From IMG/VR virus record IMGVR_UViG_3300036770_002129, positions 1-23,845 of that record: DNA of 23,845 nt; one strand, 5' to 3'. The position numbers and the translations under genes are program-made. The stretch is from a virus. This document shows, piece by piece, positions 1-6,440 of the stretch (the stretch's first letter is position 1; each line of letters starts with the position of its first letter). The notes under the pieces were generated by a model that was given only the letters and a program-made list of their open reading frames with translations, was not told where the DNA came from and did no database searches.

Positions 1-81
1 GATTGCTTCAGGTTCTAATACCAAATCATCATCAAATTCTAACCCAGCCTGTTCAGCAAGTTCTCGAATTCGTTCGTTCAT
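1..81 (-). CDS. Hypothetical phage protein, N-terminal fragment (runs off the window)
   Basis: Only the first 27 codons are present (MNERIRELAEQAGLEFDDDL...). The ATG at 81-79 is preceded by GAGGAG at good spacing and overlaps the TGA of the upstream gene (TGATG). Small proteins beginning MNERIRELAEQAG are common in T4-like marine phages, but I know of no function. It is the last visible member of the coupled run that starts at 2166. Confidence 0.7.
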   Translation of the reverse strand, partial: MNERIRELAEQAGLEFDDDLVLEPEAI

Positions 82-242
82 CAAAACTCCTCATAACCTT
101 TACCAAAACCAATATAGACTCTCACCTTGAACAAATCAATATGAAGCGACCAGACATGCTCGAGTTTATAGCCACCTGCAATGCCAATGCTAAAGTAATT
201 TAACGGCATAAAAGAAATACGAAATCTATCACCACTACCCAT
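81..242 (-). CDS. Small hypothetical protein, 53 aa
   Basis: This 53-codon frame starts MGSGDRFRISFMPLNYF and ends KGYEEF. The ATG (242-240) overlaps the upstream stop as TAATG, with GGAGAG ahead of it, and its own TGA overlaps the next ATG. It is aromatic- and glycine-rich with no recognised domain. Coding status rests on the overlaps at both ends and the ribosome site. No function is known. Confidence 0.6.
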   Translation of the reverse strand: MGSGDRFRISFMPLNYFSIGIAGGYKLEHVWSLHIDLFKVRVYIGFGKGYEEF

Positions 243-436
243 TATTCTCTCCATTTAGTTAAGACTTGCAGACATTCGAATTCACCATAGGTCATTGAGA
301 AATGTCTCTCGTTGATTGTCACGTCGAATCCTTCTCCATTATACCACTCGGTGACCTCCATGAAATCATCTTGTTTTGCCAGATGATCGTAGGGTTTCAA
401 TTCCGAGAAGGTGGACTTGCGTGTGTAGGTTTTCAT
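242..436 (-). CDS. Small conserved phage protein, 64 aa
   Basis: The protein (MKTYTRKSTFSELKPYDH...) contains the segment WYNGEGFDVTI, a pattern I associate with short hypothetical proteins of T4-like phages, followed by a helical C-terminus (EFECLQVLTKW). It overlaps the upstream gene by 4 nt (ATGA) and the downstream gene by 1 nt (TAATG), so translation is probably coupled. It has no membrane segment. Function unknown. Confidence 0.65.
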   Translation of the reverse strand: MKTYTRKSTFSELKPYDHLAKQDDFMEVTEWYNGEGFDVTINERHFSMTYGEFECLQVLTKWRE

Positions 437-573
437 TTTCTATTCTCCAGTAGCCAGAGCAAATCTCTATACATTCCCATAAATCCTTCTGCAGCTGGTT
501 TTAGAAACGCATATGGGATTGCCCATATTGGAAACGTAAGTGTAAGAAAGAATGCTAGGATTTTATTCTTCAT
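433..573 (-). CDS. Small membrane or secreted peptide, 46 aa
   Basis: The sequence opens with a charged MKNK followed by an uninterrupted hydrophobic stretch (ILAFFLTLTFPIWAIPYAF, residues 5-23). This could be a single transmembrane helix or a signal peptide. The rest is a short amphipathic tail ending LLENRK. It overlaps both neighbours by 4 nt (ATGA at each end), which supports a real gene despite its length. It is probably an inner-membrane peptide of the early region. Confidence 0.55.
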   Translation of the reverse strand: MKNKILAFFLTLTFPIWAIPYAFLKPAAEGFMGMYRDLLWLLENRK

Positions 574-902
574 GAGTTGTTATCCAGTTTCGATGGTTCG
601 TCTTTCACCATCCAGGCATTCGCCTTGTTAAATTCCTCATCATCCATTATCGAATTATGCAGAGCCATATACCCACAGTCCATACCACGAGTATACATAT
701 CTGGACCAAAGCCAAAGATATCATAGAGAACATAACGATAACTTCCGTTTACCTTTATCTCACCTTCAAAGATACGTCTTACCACAGCATGAAACGCATC
801 ACATTTCTGCTCATAGGTTAGACTATCCCAGAAGTCATTGGCTGATTTCTCGTTGGCGATTCTTGCTTCTTCGAATGCCTTTGTTAGTTCATCATTATTC
901 AT
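570..902 (-). CDS. Conserved hypothetical phage protein, 110 aa
   Basis: The protein has a helical N-terminus (residues 1-45, ending CDAFHAVVRRIFEG) and an aromatic, glycine-rich second half with SYRYVLYDIFGFGPDMYTRGMDCGY around 54-78. It looks soluble and globular, and similar sequences are widespread in T4-like environmental phages. The start is the ATG at 902, which overlaps the preceding stop region by 8 nt. Function unknown. Confidence 0.7.
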   Translation of the reverse strand: MNNDELTKAFEEARIANEKSANDFWDSLTYEQKCDAFHAVVRRIFEGEIKVNGSYRYVLYDIFGFGPDMYTRGMDCGYMALHNSIMDDEEFNKANAWMVKDEPSKLDNNS

Positions 903-1122
903 AACACTTCTTATCGCCGAATTGTTCGTTGTACTCGTATCCAGCCATGTACTCAGTAATCTGTTCTGGAGTCATATCTCTACCTTCGACACGATCAGAC
1001 TGAGCAGTGGCACCAACGTAGTAGTGAATGTCGATTCCACGACCATAGTAGGAATCAGCCGAACCACGATCGAATGGACCACCATGTCGATCATTGTATT
1101 CAATACCATTGTATGTAGTCAT
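895..1122 (-). CDS. Conserved small phage protein, 75 aa (RGSADSYYGR type)
   Basis: I start this gene at the ATG at 1122 (MTTYNGIEYNDRHGGPFDRG), which overlaps the upstream TGA (ATGA) with GGAGG about 10 nt ahead. The in-frame TTG three codons upstream sits too close to that site. The segment DRHGGPFDRGSADSYYGR followed by HYYVG and a C-terminal EYMAGYEYNEQFGDKK is a recurring phage hypothetical pattern. It is very tyrosine-rich. No biochemical role is known. Confidence 0.65.
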   Translation of the reverse strand: MTTYNGIEYNDRHGGPFDRGSADSYYGRGIDIHYYVGATAQSDRVEGRDMTPEQITEYMAGYEYNEQFGDKKCYE

Positions 1123-1283
1123 TTTACACAAACCTCCATTCCAAATTTACGATAGAAATCAATGGCGACTTTCATTGCGTCATTAAATTCTTTAGTTTCA
1201 GGTTCATATCCATACGCAAGGACATCTCTTTCAGACTGACGATACATCTGCATCTCTTGTTTTAATAGTTCAGGTGCGTTCAT
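1119..1283 (-). CDS. Small hypothetical protein, 54 aa
   Basis: The likely start is the ATG at 1283 (MNAPELLKQEMQMYRQSERD), one base past the upstream stop. A longer frame reaches 1352 but would run 67 nt into the upstream gene. The protein is mostly helical with a C-terminal FYRKFGMEVCVK. No family recognised. Confidence 0.55.
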   Translation of the reverse strand: MNAPELLKQEMQMYRQSERDVLAYGYEPETKEFNDAMKVAIDFYRKFGMEVCVK

Positions 1284-1284
1284 T

Positions 1285-1599
1285 TTAGTTAAATCGAGCA
1301 AACGCACAGGCGTAGATGTCAGAGGCATTCGGTTTGAAATTCCAGTGACCACGACGATCCTTAAACTTCTCGATGAAGTTCAGAGTGTTCTCTGCAGTCG
1401 GAGTCATAATCTTCGCACGAGTACCACGATAGGAAACGATGGCACGTTGCTTGGGGACATAGAAGTAATCGTTGAGAGACAGGTCAATCTTGCGACCACC
1501 ATGGACGATCTGCTTGAGTTTGTATCCGTTCATCAGACCGATACCAGACATCATCACTGGGGTTGCCACATCAGAAAAAGTCACGTAATCGTATTTCAT
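1285..1599 (-). CDS. Hypothetical protein, 104 aa
   Basis: The frame opens at 1611 (overlapping the upstream TAA as TAATG), but the third of three adjacent ATGs, at 1599, is the one 6 nt behind the GGAG. I therefore start at MKYDYVTFSDVATP. The protein is basic and beta-rich in the middle (NDYFYVPKQRAIVSYRGTRAKIM) and ends SDIYACAFARFN. No motif recognised. Confidence 0.6.
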   Translation of the reverse strand: MKYDYVTFSDVATPVMMSGIGLMNGYKLKQIVHGGRKIDLSLNDYFYVPKQRAIVSYRGTRAKIMTPTAENTLNFIEKFKDRRGHWNFKPNASDIYACAFARFN

Positions 1600-1610
1600 C
1601 ATCATCTCCA

Positions 1611-1853
1611 TTAAATCAAATCAACTTGCACATTGTAACCACGCCACGTACCAGCGAGACCGACAGCTGCAGTCTCATGGCGACGCTGCATTGCCAGAGC
1701 CATCATTGCATCCCAGACTGCGACACGCTGCTCAGTGTTACCGAACAGGTCGAATGCCATCTCTTTCACAGTGGTGAAGAACATGATGCCATTCAGAGTC
1801 ACACGAAATTTCTGAGAGTTTTTAAAACCATCGATAATCACTTTCGTACGCAT
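1611..1853 (-). CDS. Hypothetical protein, 80 aa
   Basis: I start at the ATG at 1853 (MRTKVIIDGFKNSQKF), which overlaps the stop of the tiny membrane-peptide gene upstream (TAATG). The longer frame to 2024 would run over two other genes. The sequence has a beta-hairpin-like N-terminus, then FDLFGNTEQRVAVWDAMMALAMQRR, and ends NVQVDLI. No known family. Confidence 0.6.
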   Translation of the reverse strand: MRTKVIIDGFKNSQKFRVTLNGIMFFTTVKEMAFDLFGNTEQRVAVWDAMMALAMQRRHETAAVGLAGTWRGYNVQVDLI

Positions 1854-1924
1854 TATTTTACACTCCAAGGTTTCATCACAAACACGATCGATACAATTCC
1901 AAGAGCCAGAATCACATAGTCCAT
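1853..1924 (-). CDS. Very small single-pass membrane protein, 23 aa
   Basis: The 23-residue product MDYVILALGIVSIVFVMKPW + SVK is almost wholly one hydrophobic helix followed by a short basic tail. Its ATG overlaps the upstream TAA (TAATG) and its TAA overlaps the next ATG (TAATG). This is the same junction used by its neighbours and is the main reason to accept so short a gene. Confidence 0.5.
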   Translation of the reverse strand: MDYVILALGIVSIVFVMKPWSVK

Positions 1925-2166
1925 TATACAGTCTCCAGAGCACACTCAACCATATCCCAAGCCATGCCATCTGAGCCGAATCCGTACTCAGAAGCAAAGT
2001 CCATCGAGGACGATGCATATGCACGAGAGAAGTCCAGCGGAGTGGTCTTCATAAACTCGACCAACTCTTCAGTCGAGGAGAATTTTCCCAGAAGCATGTC
2101 GATGCCAGTATACAGCTCAACCTTACCATCACGTGCAGCTAGAAAATTCACAAACATCGTTTTCAT
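1924..2166 (-). CDS. Hypothetical protein, 80 aa, first gene of the left-end operon
   Basis: I start at the ATG at 2166 (MKTMFVNFLAARDGKVELYTG), 6 nt behind AAGGAAA. An upstream in-frame ATG near 2190 would lie almost on the predicted transcription start of the promoter at 2197-2225. The protein has mixed alpha/beta character and an acidic C-terminus (EYGFGSDGMAWDMVECALETV). It is first in a run of eleven overlapping or abutting genes. No family recognised. Confidence 0.6.
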   Translation of the reverse strand: MKTMFVNFLAARDGKVELYTGIDMLLGKFSSTEELVEFMKTTPLDFSRAYASSSMDFASEYGFGSDGMAWDMVECALETV

Positions 2167-2196
2167 TTCATTTCCTTTATCATTCATCATGTAGTT

Positions 2197-2225
2197 ATTA
2201 TGCCACAGATTGCAATAAAAGACAA
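2197..2225 (-). promoter_or_regulatory. Sigma70-type promoter P1
   Basis: On the minus strand a TTGTCT -35 box (2225-2220) and a CATAAT -10 box (2202-2197) are separated by exactly 17 nt. It lies directly upstream of the gene starting at 2166 and directly downstream of a terminator, so it should start the left-end operon. The same TTGTCT-17-TATAAT layout recurs at 8739 and 22941. Confidence 0.75.
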
Positions 2226-2234
2226 GCCCCAATG

Positions 2235-2260
2235 GTAAAAACCCTACAAAATGTAGGGTT
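2235..2260 (-). terminator. Rho-independent terminator
   Basis: A perfect 9-bp stem (AACCCTACA with TGTAGGGTT, 2260-2252 and 2248-2240, loop of 3) runs into a T-rich stretch on the minus strand. It follows the 54-aa gene ending at 2290 and precedes promoter P1, so it closes the transcript coming from the right. The hairpin at 15523-15547 has nearly the same sequence. Confidence 0.8.
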
Positions 2261-2289
2261 ATTGTAAGTTGTTGATTTTACAGGAGTTT

Positions 2290-2454
2290 TTAGAACACAT
2301 CTCTAGAGGGTTTCCAGTTGTCCCACTGGCTCTGCAACCATGCCTCTGCTTCCTCTTGAGAGTCGAAATATGGACTGCAAACTTTCTGCTCTTTATTTAC
2401 GTAGAAATACGTAAAAGTGTGCATTCCTGGATCTCTATACTTGATCAGTTCCAT
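2290..2454 (-). CDS. Small hypothetical protein, 54 aa, tandem paralogue 1
   Basis: The product MELIKYRDPGMHTFTYFYVN... carries the pattern FYVNKEQKVCSPYFDSQEEAEAW. This aligns residue for residue with FYIDEENTVISPYFPSEQEALQW in the upstream neighbour, so the two are tandem duplicates. Its ATG lies 20 nt inside the neighbour's 3' end. A terminator follows 30 nt after the stop. Function unknown. Confidence 0.6.
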   Translation of the reverse strand: MELIKYRDPGMHTFTYFYVNKEQKVCSPYFDSQEEAEAWLQSQWDNWKPSRDVF

Positions 2455-2581
2455 TTTCTGTCTTCCACTGTAATGCTTCTTGTTCGCTTGGAAAGTATGG
2501 ACTAATTACTGTATTTTCTTCGTCAATATAGAACCAAATCATCTTGTGAGTTCTACCATCTTTGTGTTTAACTAAAGTCAT
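2435..2581 (-). CDS. Small hypothetical protein, 48 aa, tandem paralogue 2
   Basis: The product MTLVKHKDGRTHKMIWFYID... shares the F-Y-[IV]-[DN]-x(5)-V-x-SPYF-x-S-x-[QE]-EA-x-x-W pattern with the next gene. The start follows GGAG and lies immediately after the stop of the upstream gene. The shared core suggests a small beta-hairpin/helix domain. Function unknown. Confidence 0.6.
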   Translation of the reverse strand: MTLVKHKDGRTHKMIWFYIDEENTVISPYFPSEQEALQWKTENGTDQV

Positions 2582-2770
2582 TTATATCTCCATAATTTTC
2601 TTTTTGCATCTCTCGATTTCGTCTTTGATTTTTAACTTTTGCTTCTTAACTTTTTCTACCTCAACATCAGAGACATTATCCAGGTACATGTCATGCACTT
2701 GTTTTTTAAGCACTTCAACTTTTTCTTGTAAAGAAACGATATGATGCTCCATTTTTTCTTTTTTAATCAT
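2582..2770 (-). CDS. DUF465/YdcH-like small coiled-coil protein, 62 aa
   Basis: The protein is one long charged helix (MIKKEKMEHHIVSLQEKVEV then KKQVHDMYLDN and a C-terminal KVKKQKLKIKDEIERCKKKI). The C-terminal KKxKLxxKDEI is the signature of the DUF465/YdcH family, whose members are about 60-70 aa. The start is the ATG at 2770, overlapping the upstream TGA; the track's longer frame would need a TTG. The family's role is not established. Confidence 0.65.
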   Translation of the reverse strand: MIKKEKMEHHIVSLQEKVEVLKKQVHDMYLDNVSDVEVEKVKKQKLKIKDEIERCKKKIMEI

Positions 2771-2973
2771 AATAACCAATTCCCATTGAAGTCAGACAGG
2801 TATTCATTATACTCTCTTTTAAGCATCTCTTCAAATTCTTTTTTGAAATCTATACTATGTAATCTATCCATAGATTTGACTAGCTGATCATTGAATTGTG
2901 GAGATTTATTTGCTTTCCACTCTTCAAACGACAGTGGTTTTTCTAATGGCATTTGATAATTTTTAGGATTCAT
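2767..2973 (-). CDS. Hypothetical protein, 68 aa
   Basis: The protein starts MNPKNYQMPLEKPLSFEEWK and has a helical core (DQLVKSMDRLHSIDFKKEF) and an aromatic end (YLSDFNGNWLL). It overlaps both neighbours by 4 nt (ATGA). It is charged and soluble with no recognised motif. Confidence 0.6.
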   Translation of the reverse strand: MNPKNYQMPLEKPLSFEEWKANKSPQFNDQLVKSMDRLHSIDFKKEFEEMLKREYNEYLSDFNGNWLL

Positions 2974-3173
2974 GATTTAATCCATTCCATTGCTTCTTCG
3001 TCTGTATAAAGAATTAGACCATCTTTTTCATACTCTAGAAAACAATGAAGGCAGACACATTTATATGCGACTGCCTTCATCCAACCATCTTCATTGATTG
3101 TCCACTCTTTAATCATAACATTTTTATGTTTATCGAAATCATCTTCACGATGACCACATGACAAAATAATCAT
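2970..3173 (-). CDS. Small zinc-ribbon-like phage protein, 67 aa
   Basis: C6 and H8 in SCGH near the N-terminus and C41, H43 and C44 in CVCLHC give a plausible four-ligand zinc site holding two short beta hairpins together. Proteins beginning MIILSCGHR with a later CxxC are frequent in T4-like aquatic phages and have no known function. The C-terminus (TDEEAMEWIKS) is helical. Confidence 0.65.
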   Translation of the reverse strand: MIILSCGHREDDFDKHKNVMIKEWTINEDGWMKAVAYKCVCLHCFLEYEKDGLILYTDEEAMEWIKS

Positions 3174-3187
3174 AACGAAATTAAAAC

Positions 3188-3445
3188 TTATTCAAATGTT
3201 ACTGTGGCATCAATACCTAATTTTTGTGATGCTGATTCAACTAGTGCTTTCCATGCATCTGCAGATGTTTGATCTTCCCAAACACGAGTTCCACCCCAAG
3301 TCACACCATCGATCTTTTCACCATTACCATCAGTTTTCCCATTCGCTACTGCGTTTGATAGAAAATCTGCTTTTAGAATAGCCCACTGGGCATCGTGGGC
3401 TTCAGTGAACCCTGCGCCCCAAACTGTTTTTGTAGTTACTGACAT
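3188..3445 (-). CDS. Hypothetical protein, 85 aa, late-expressed
   Basis: The protein starts MSVTTKTVWGAGFTEAHDAQ. It has a Gly/Trp-rich middle (GEKIDGVTWGGTRVWEDQTS) and a C-terminal helix plus strand (LVESASQKLGIDATVTFE). AAGGAG lies 7 nt before the ATG, and an AATAAATA late-promoter motif sits at 3473-3480 with no other gene between. Late control suggests a virion or assembly role, but no family is recognised. Confidence 0.65.
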   Translation of the reverse strand: MSVTTKTVWGAGFTEAHDAQWAILKADFLSNAVANGKTDGNGEKIDGVTWGGTRVWEDQTSADAWKALVESASQKLGIDATVTFE

Positions 3446-3471
3446 AAAAATCTCCTTGTTGGAATTACTTC

Positions 3472-4095
3472 TTATTTATTAGTTAGGTCTTCTCGATATG
3501 GCATTCTTAATGGAGGACTTGCCAGAATCGCACGACCATCATACATCTCATTGTAATATTTACCATTCACATCAACATAATGCATAAATACCTGAATTTG
3601 TTTTTTACCAGTGTAAACTTCTCTCCAATGTGGACATTTAGTTCCCTGATAAACCATCATTGATCCTACTGGTAGAGAAACTGGCTTTCTTTCTCCTTTA
3701 AGATCTTGAATCCAGATGTCCCAAGGAACATCGTCAATAGAAATAGTCATTGTTGCAGAATATTCACAACTTGGTCGATCTTTATGTTCTTTCATCTCTG
3801 CTCCCTCATAATATATTCTGGCATATGAGTAAGTTGGATAGAGATGTTTACCAACCACAAATTCTACTGTAGGTACCATCATTTGTAACAATGCTTCAAA
3901 TGGTAGTAGAGAATAATCGCCAAAACATTTATCGACAAGAGTATCATTGTGATGACCGATTTCTTGCGGTGGCAATCTATTCAAAAAGTAGTATGAATCT
4001 CTGTGCATATTCATACTCAATGCTAATAACTCTGCAGTTTCTTCAGAAATCGCTTCATCTACTACGTCATAACCATAATCTTCGAAATAAGTCAT
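3472..4095 (-). CDS. 2OG-Fe(II) oxygenase-like protein (1 of 6), 207 aa
   Basis: This is a double-stranded beta-helix dioxygenase candidate. Iron ligands H104-x-D106 lie in MKEHKDRPSCEYSATMTI and H156 in CPHWREV. K165 in GKKQIQVFMHYVD sits where the 2-oxoglutarate-binding Arg or Lys is expected. Other landmarks (YARIYYEGAEM before the HxD, LPVGSMMVYQG before the distal His) match the family. The N-terminal 90 residues are helical and unassigned. Substrate unknown; phage members are thought to hydroxylate protein, nucleic acid or small molecules. It overlaps the downstream gene start by 4 nt. Confidence 0.75.
   Translation of the reverse strand: MTYFEDYGYDVVDEAISEETAELLALSMNMHRDSYYFLNRLPPQEIGHHNDTLVDKCFGDYSLLPFEALLQMMVPTVEFVVGKHLYPTYSYARIYYEGAEMKEHKDRPSCEYSATMTISIDDVPWDIWIQDLKGERKPVSLPVGSMMVYQGTKCPHWREVYTGKKQIQVFMHYVDVNGKYYNEMYDGRAILASPPLRMPYREDLTNK
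3473..3480 (-). promoter_or_regulatory. T4-type late promoter (AATAAATA)
   Basis: The minus strand reads AATAAATA, which fits the NATAAATA late-promoter consensus known from T4-like cyanophages. It is 28 nt upstream of the start of the 85-aa gene (3188-3445) and overlaps the 3' end of the 2OG oxygenase gene. Late promoters need no -35 box, so the call rests on motif and position. Confidence 0.5.
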
Positions 4096-4448
4096 ATCAA
4101 TCCTAAAAATGTATCTTCGTCACATTCACCGCGACATGTAAGTTTACCACAAACAAAACATTTAAGTGGTTTCGGTATGTCTACTCTTCTGCCACGCTTC
4201 CACTCAGACAATTTAACGATAAGAATTTTCTTATCTTTGTAATATGGTAGCGTAAGAGTCATCATATCAGCTGCAGATTCTATAACGATCTCTTCATCCC
4301 AAGTTTCGCTGATAACTCGTTTGCCGTTTTCATAAACATTAACCTCAATCAGTCTAGACTCGTCATCAATCGTGTATGGATGTCTTAGTTTACCATTATC
4401 ATTTAATGGTATAGACTCACCAGTCATTGTATCAAAAACGACACTCAT
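4092..4448 (-). CDS. Hypothetical protein with C-terminal cysteine knuckle, 118 aa
   Basis: The first 90 residues look beta-rich (MSVVFDTMTGESIPLNDNGK onward). The C-terminus carries C97, C100, C105 and C109 in KCFVCGKLTCRGEC, which could bind one zinc. It overlaps both neighbouring genes by 4 nt and sits directly before the 2OG oxygenase gene. Function unknown. Confidence 0.65.
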   Translation of the reverse strand: MSVVFDTMTGESIPLNDNGKLRHPYTIDDESRLIEVNVYENGKRVISETWDEEIVIESAADMMTLTLPYYKDKKILIVKLSEWKRGRRVDIPKPLKCFVCGKLTCRGECDEDTFLGLI

Positions 4449-4714
4449 AACAATTCATTTGGTACTTCTGGGCACTCTCCAGATTTCATTTGAAATGGTT
4501 TGATGTCTTCTGCTTGGACTTCACTGCCATACTTACTCATAATTTCAGAGTAAGCATCTTTGCCTTCTGCTTGGGCTAGTTTAGCAGTCATCGCGCATCT
4601 GAATACAATTCTCTGCGCAAATGCCTCGACATCAAATACAAGATCGTGCCACACTTTGGCACCATCTTCGTTTTTGTATGATTGATTGTATAATGTTTTA
4701 ATCAACGGATGCAT
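4445..4714 (-). CDS. Hypothetical protein, 89 aa
   Basis: A mainly helical protein (MHPLIKTLYNQSYKNEDGAK; middle DVEAFAQRIVFRCAMTAKLAQ). GAGGT precedes the ATG at 4714. It overlaps the next gene by 4 nt. No family recognised. Confidence 0.6.
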   Translation of the reverse strand: MHPLIKTLYNQSYKNEDGAKVWHDLVFDVEAFAQRIVFRCAMTAKLAQAEGKDAYSEIMSKYGSEVQAEDIKPFQMKSGECPEVPNELL

Positions 4715-4731
4715 AATCTACCTCAGTTAAG

Positions 4732-5100
4732 TTATTCGTGTCCTAATGGATCCTCTGGTAATCCAGCCAATCTCTTTTGTCTTCTACCACGTGGTACATA
4801 TTGTTTTCCTGGTCTGAGATCTGGTAGTAGTCCATCTCTTTTTGAATTGTAATAATTCATTGGACCATAATCGCGTGGTGCTTGTGAGTTCATTGTTTTA
4901 CCTTCAATAAACTCACGAACAGAATTCCACTCTTCATCAGTCATTAACTCTCTTGGTGTTCTGAGGTTAAATGGTGGATATGGATTAGGGATGTCCCACC
5001 ATGCTTCTGCTCTTGCTTTGTTACCATCCATCATTTCATATAGTCTCTGCCAAAGACCATTATCTTTGAAGTTGACGCTGAATGGATCAATTGTAGCCAT
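4732..5100 (-). CDS. Hypothetical protein sharing the adhesin's N-terminal domain, 122 aa
   Basis: Residues 28-67 (ARAEAWWDIPNPYPPFNLRT...ELMTDEEWNSVREFI) align with residues 27-66 of the adjacent adhesin: WW, P-x-P, PFNLR-x-P and a following helix. The shape (W...P...P.dL then a helix) recalls the DUF2384/Xre-MbcA-ParS C-terminal domain, which is only an inference. The C-terminus is basic and proline-rich (RPGKQYVPRGRRQKR). It lies 11 nt downstream of the adhesin gene and is probably co-transcribed as a late structural or accessory gene. Confidence 0.65.
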   Translation of the reverse strand: MATIDPFSVNFKDNGLWQRLYEMMDGNKARAEAWWDIPNPYPPFNLRTPRELMTDEEWNSVREFIEGKTMNSQAPRDYGPMNYYNSKRDGLLPDLRPGKQYVPRGRRQKRLAGLPEDPLGHE

Positions 5101-5111
5101 TTACTATCTCC

Positions 5112-6398
5112 TTACACTGGTGCGACAGCAGAGTAAGGATAATGCCAGTACTCTCTGTTTCTATCGTTCTTGTATTCTTCATAACGAATAATAACAATAC
5201 CTGAACCACCAGATCCACCAGCAAAACCAGCAGTAGCACCTGCTCCACCACCACCGAGTCCGTTTGTTCCGCTAGGTGCATTGGATCTTTGATGATAGTT
5301 TCTTGCAGTAGCACCACCGCCAGCACCACCAAGACCACCTAGTGTTCCACCGATTAGAGAACCGACTCCATGAATACCGTAGCTGTTAACGCAACCACCA
5401 CCACCTCCGCCACCATAATAGACTGGCTGTCCAGTGATATTAGAAATAACTCCAATTCCACCATCTCCTGCTCTTTCTGGAATCACTGATGCGCCAGAAT
5501 AACCTGGACCACCAGCACCTCCACCACCTCCAGCGTTTCCGTATGCATCTGCATTGCCACCAGCGAATCCTTGTCCACCAATGCCAACTGCGCCACCAGT
5601 CCACCCATAGCCACCGCCACCACCTGAAGAACCAATTTGAGCTGCTGCAGGATAATTTGGTGCACCACCATAGTTCTGATGACTAATCACACCAGAAGCA
5701 CCAGCACCACCACCTCTAGCGATGATACCAAAAATAGAAGAGTCTCCACCATTTCTTGAATCTCTAAATGGTGCAGTAATTGTATTGTCCCAACCAGAAG
5801 AACCACCTGAGCCAACTCTCACTTCCCATGTTCCACTTGGAATATAAATGGATCCAGTAATTACTGCACCACCACCTCCACCACCTCCAGAATAGTCAGT
5901 GCGTGTTCCATCTTTAATTGGATAAGAAGAGTTATATCCGCCACCTCCACCGCCACCGCCACCAACAATTAAGTACTCTACAAGTCCACCGACTTGCATG
6001 TAAAGAGTGGTGCTAGAAGTAAATGTATGGAGTTTATAGTTTGTTGGTGCACCAAATTCTTTTTTCCAATAAGAAATTGATCCACCTTCAGCAATAACCT
6101 GAGAGTCTCGAAGCTGATTACTAACTTCGTTAGTTAAACCTGCTTGATTGATGCTTTGATTTAGATAGTTTACATCATATGTCCAGCCACCAGCTACGTT
6201 TTCAATAAGCCACTTTTCCAAGTCGCGAATATCGATATCGTTTAGAAGATCTTCTGGTGCTCTTAAATTAAATGGAGCATATGGCAGTGGAGTAACCCAC
6301 CATCGTTCTATCTGTTCTTCTGTACCACCTTCGACTAGTTTTCTAGATCTAGCATAGAGAGCAGTATTTTTGAAATTTGGATTTTTTAGTTTTGTCAT
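5112..6398 (-). CDS. Glycine-rich tail-fibre or adhesin protein, 428 aa
   Basis: The N-terminal 70 residues hold the WW...PFNLR-x-P motif shared with the next gene (P42-R46). A linker follows, then from about residue 120 a phage glycine-rich domain: YKLHTFTSSTTLYMQVGG, YLIVGGGGG, long G runs, SIYIPSGTWEVRVGSGGSS, and a closing GIVIIRYEEY. Poly-glycine lattices of this kind occur in tail-tip adhesins (for example gp38 of T4-like phages) and in side-tail-fibre tips that bind host receptors. A late promoter lies 31 nt upstream. There is no signal peptide, as expected for a virion protein. The receptor cannot be inferred. Confidence 0.75.
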   Translation of the reverse strand: MTKLKNPNFKNTALYARSRKLVEGGTEEQIERWWVTPLPYAPFNLRAPEDLLNDIDIRDLEKWLIENVAGGWTYDVNYLNQSINQAGLTNEVSNQLRDSQVIAEGGSISYWKKEFGAPTNYKLHTFTSSTTLYMQVGGLVEYLIVGGGGGGGGGYNSSYPIKDGTRTDYSGGGGGGGAVITGSIYIPSGTWEVRVGSGGSSGWDNTITAPFRDSRNGGDSSIFGIIARGGGAGASGVISHQNYGGAPNYPAAAQIGSSGGGGGYGWTGGAVGIGGQGFAGGNADAYGNAGGGGGAGGPGYSGASVIPERAGDGGIGVISNITGQPVYYGGGGGGGCVNSYGIHGVGSLIGGTLGGLGGAGGGATARNYHQRSNAPSGTNGLGGGGAGATAGFAGGSGGSGIVIIRYEEYKNDRNREYWHYPYSAVAPV

Positions 6399-6428
6399 TT
6401 CAGCCAGAAACCCTTATATATTATTGTA

Positions 6429-6436
6429 TATTTATA
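6429..6436 (-). promoter_or_regulatory. T4-type late promoter (TATAAATA)
   Basis: The minus strand reads TATAAATA, the exact T4 late consensus, 31 nt ahead of the adhesin ATG and in the only intergenic gap here. It would place the adhesin and the following gene under late (gp55/gp33-type) control. Confidence 0.7.
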
Positions 6437-6440
6437 AGAG

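Noticed and set aside
302-631. Plus-strand ORF of 109 codons and the many other plus-strand frames
   Set aside because: They lie opposite well-supported minus-strand genes with matched ribosome sites and overlaps. None has its own ribosome site or a recognisable protein sequence.
5483-5686. ORFs on both strands inside the adhesin gene
   Set aside because: They are shadows of glycine-codon repeats and have low-complexity translations (His/Val/Gln runs).
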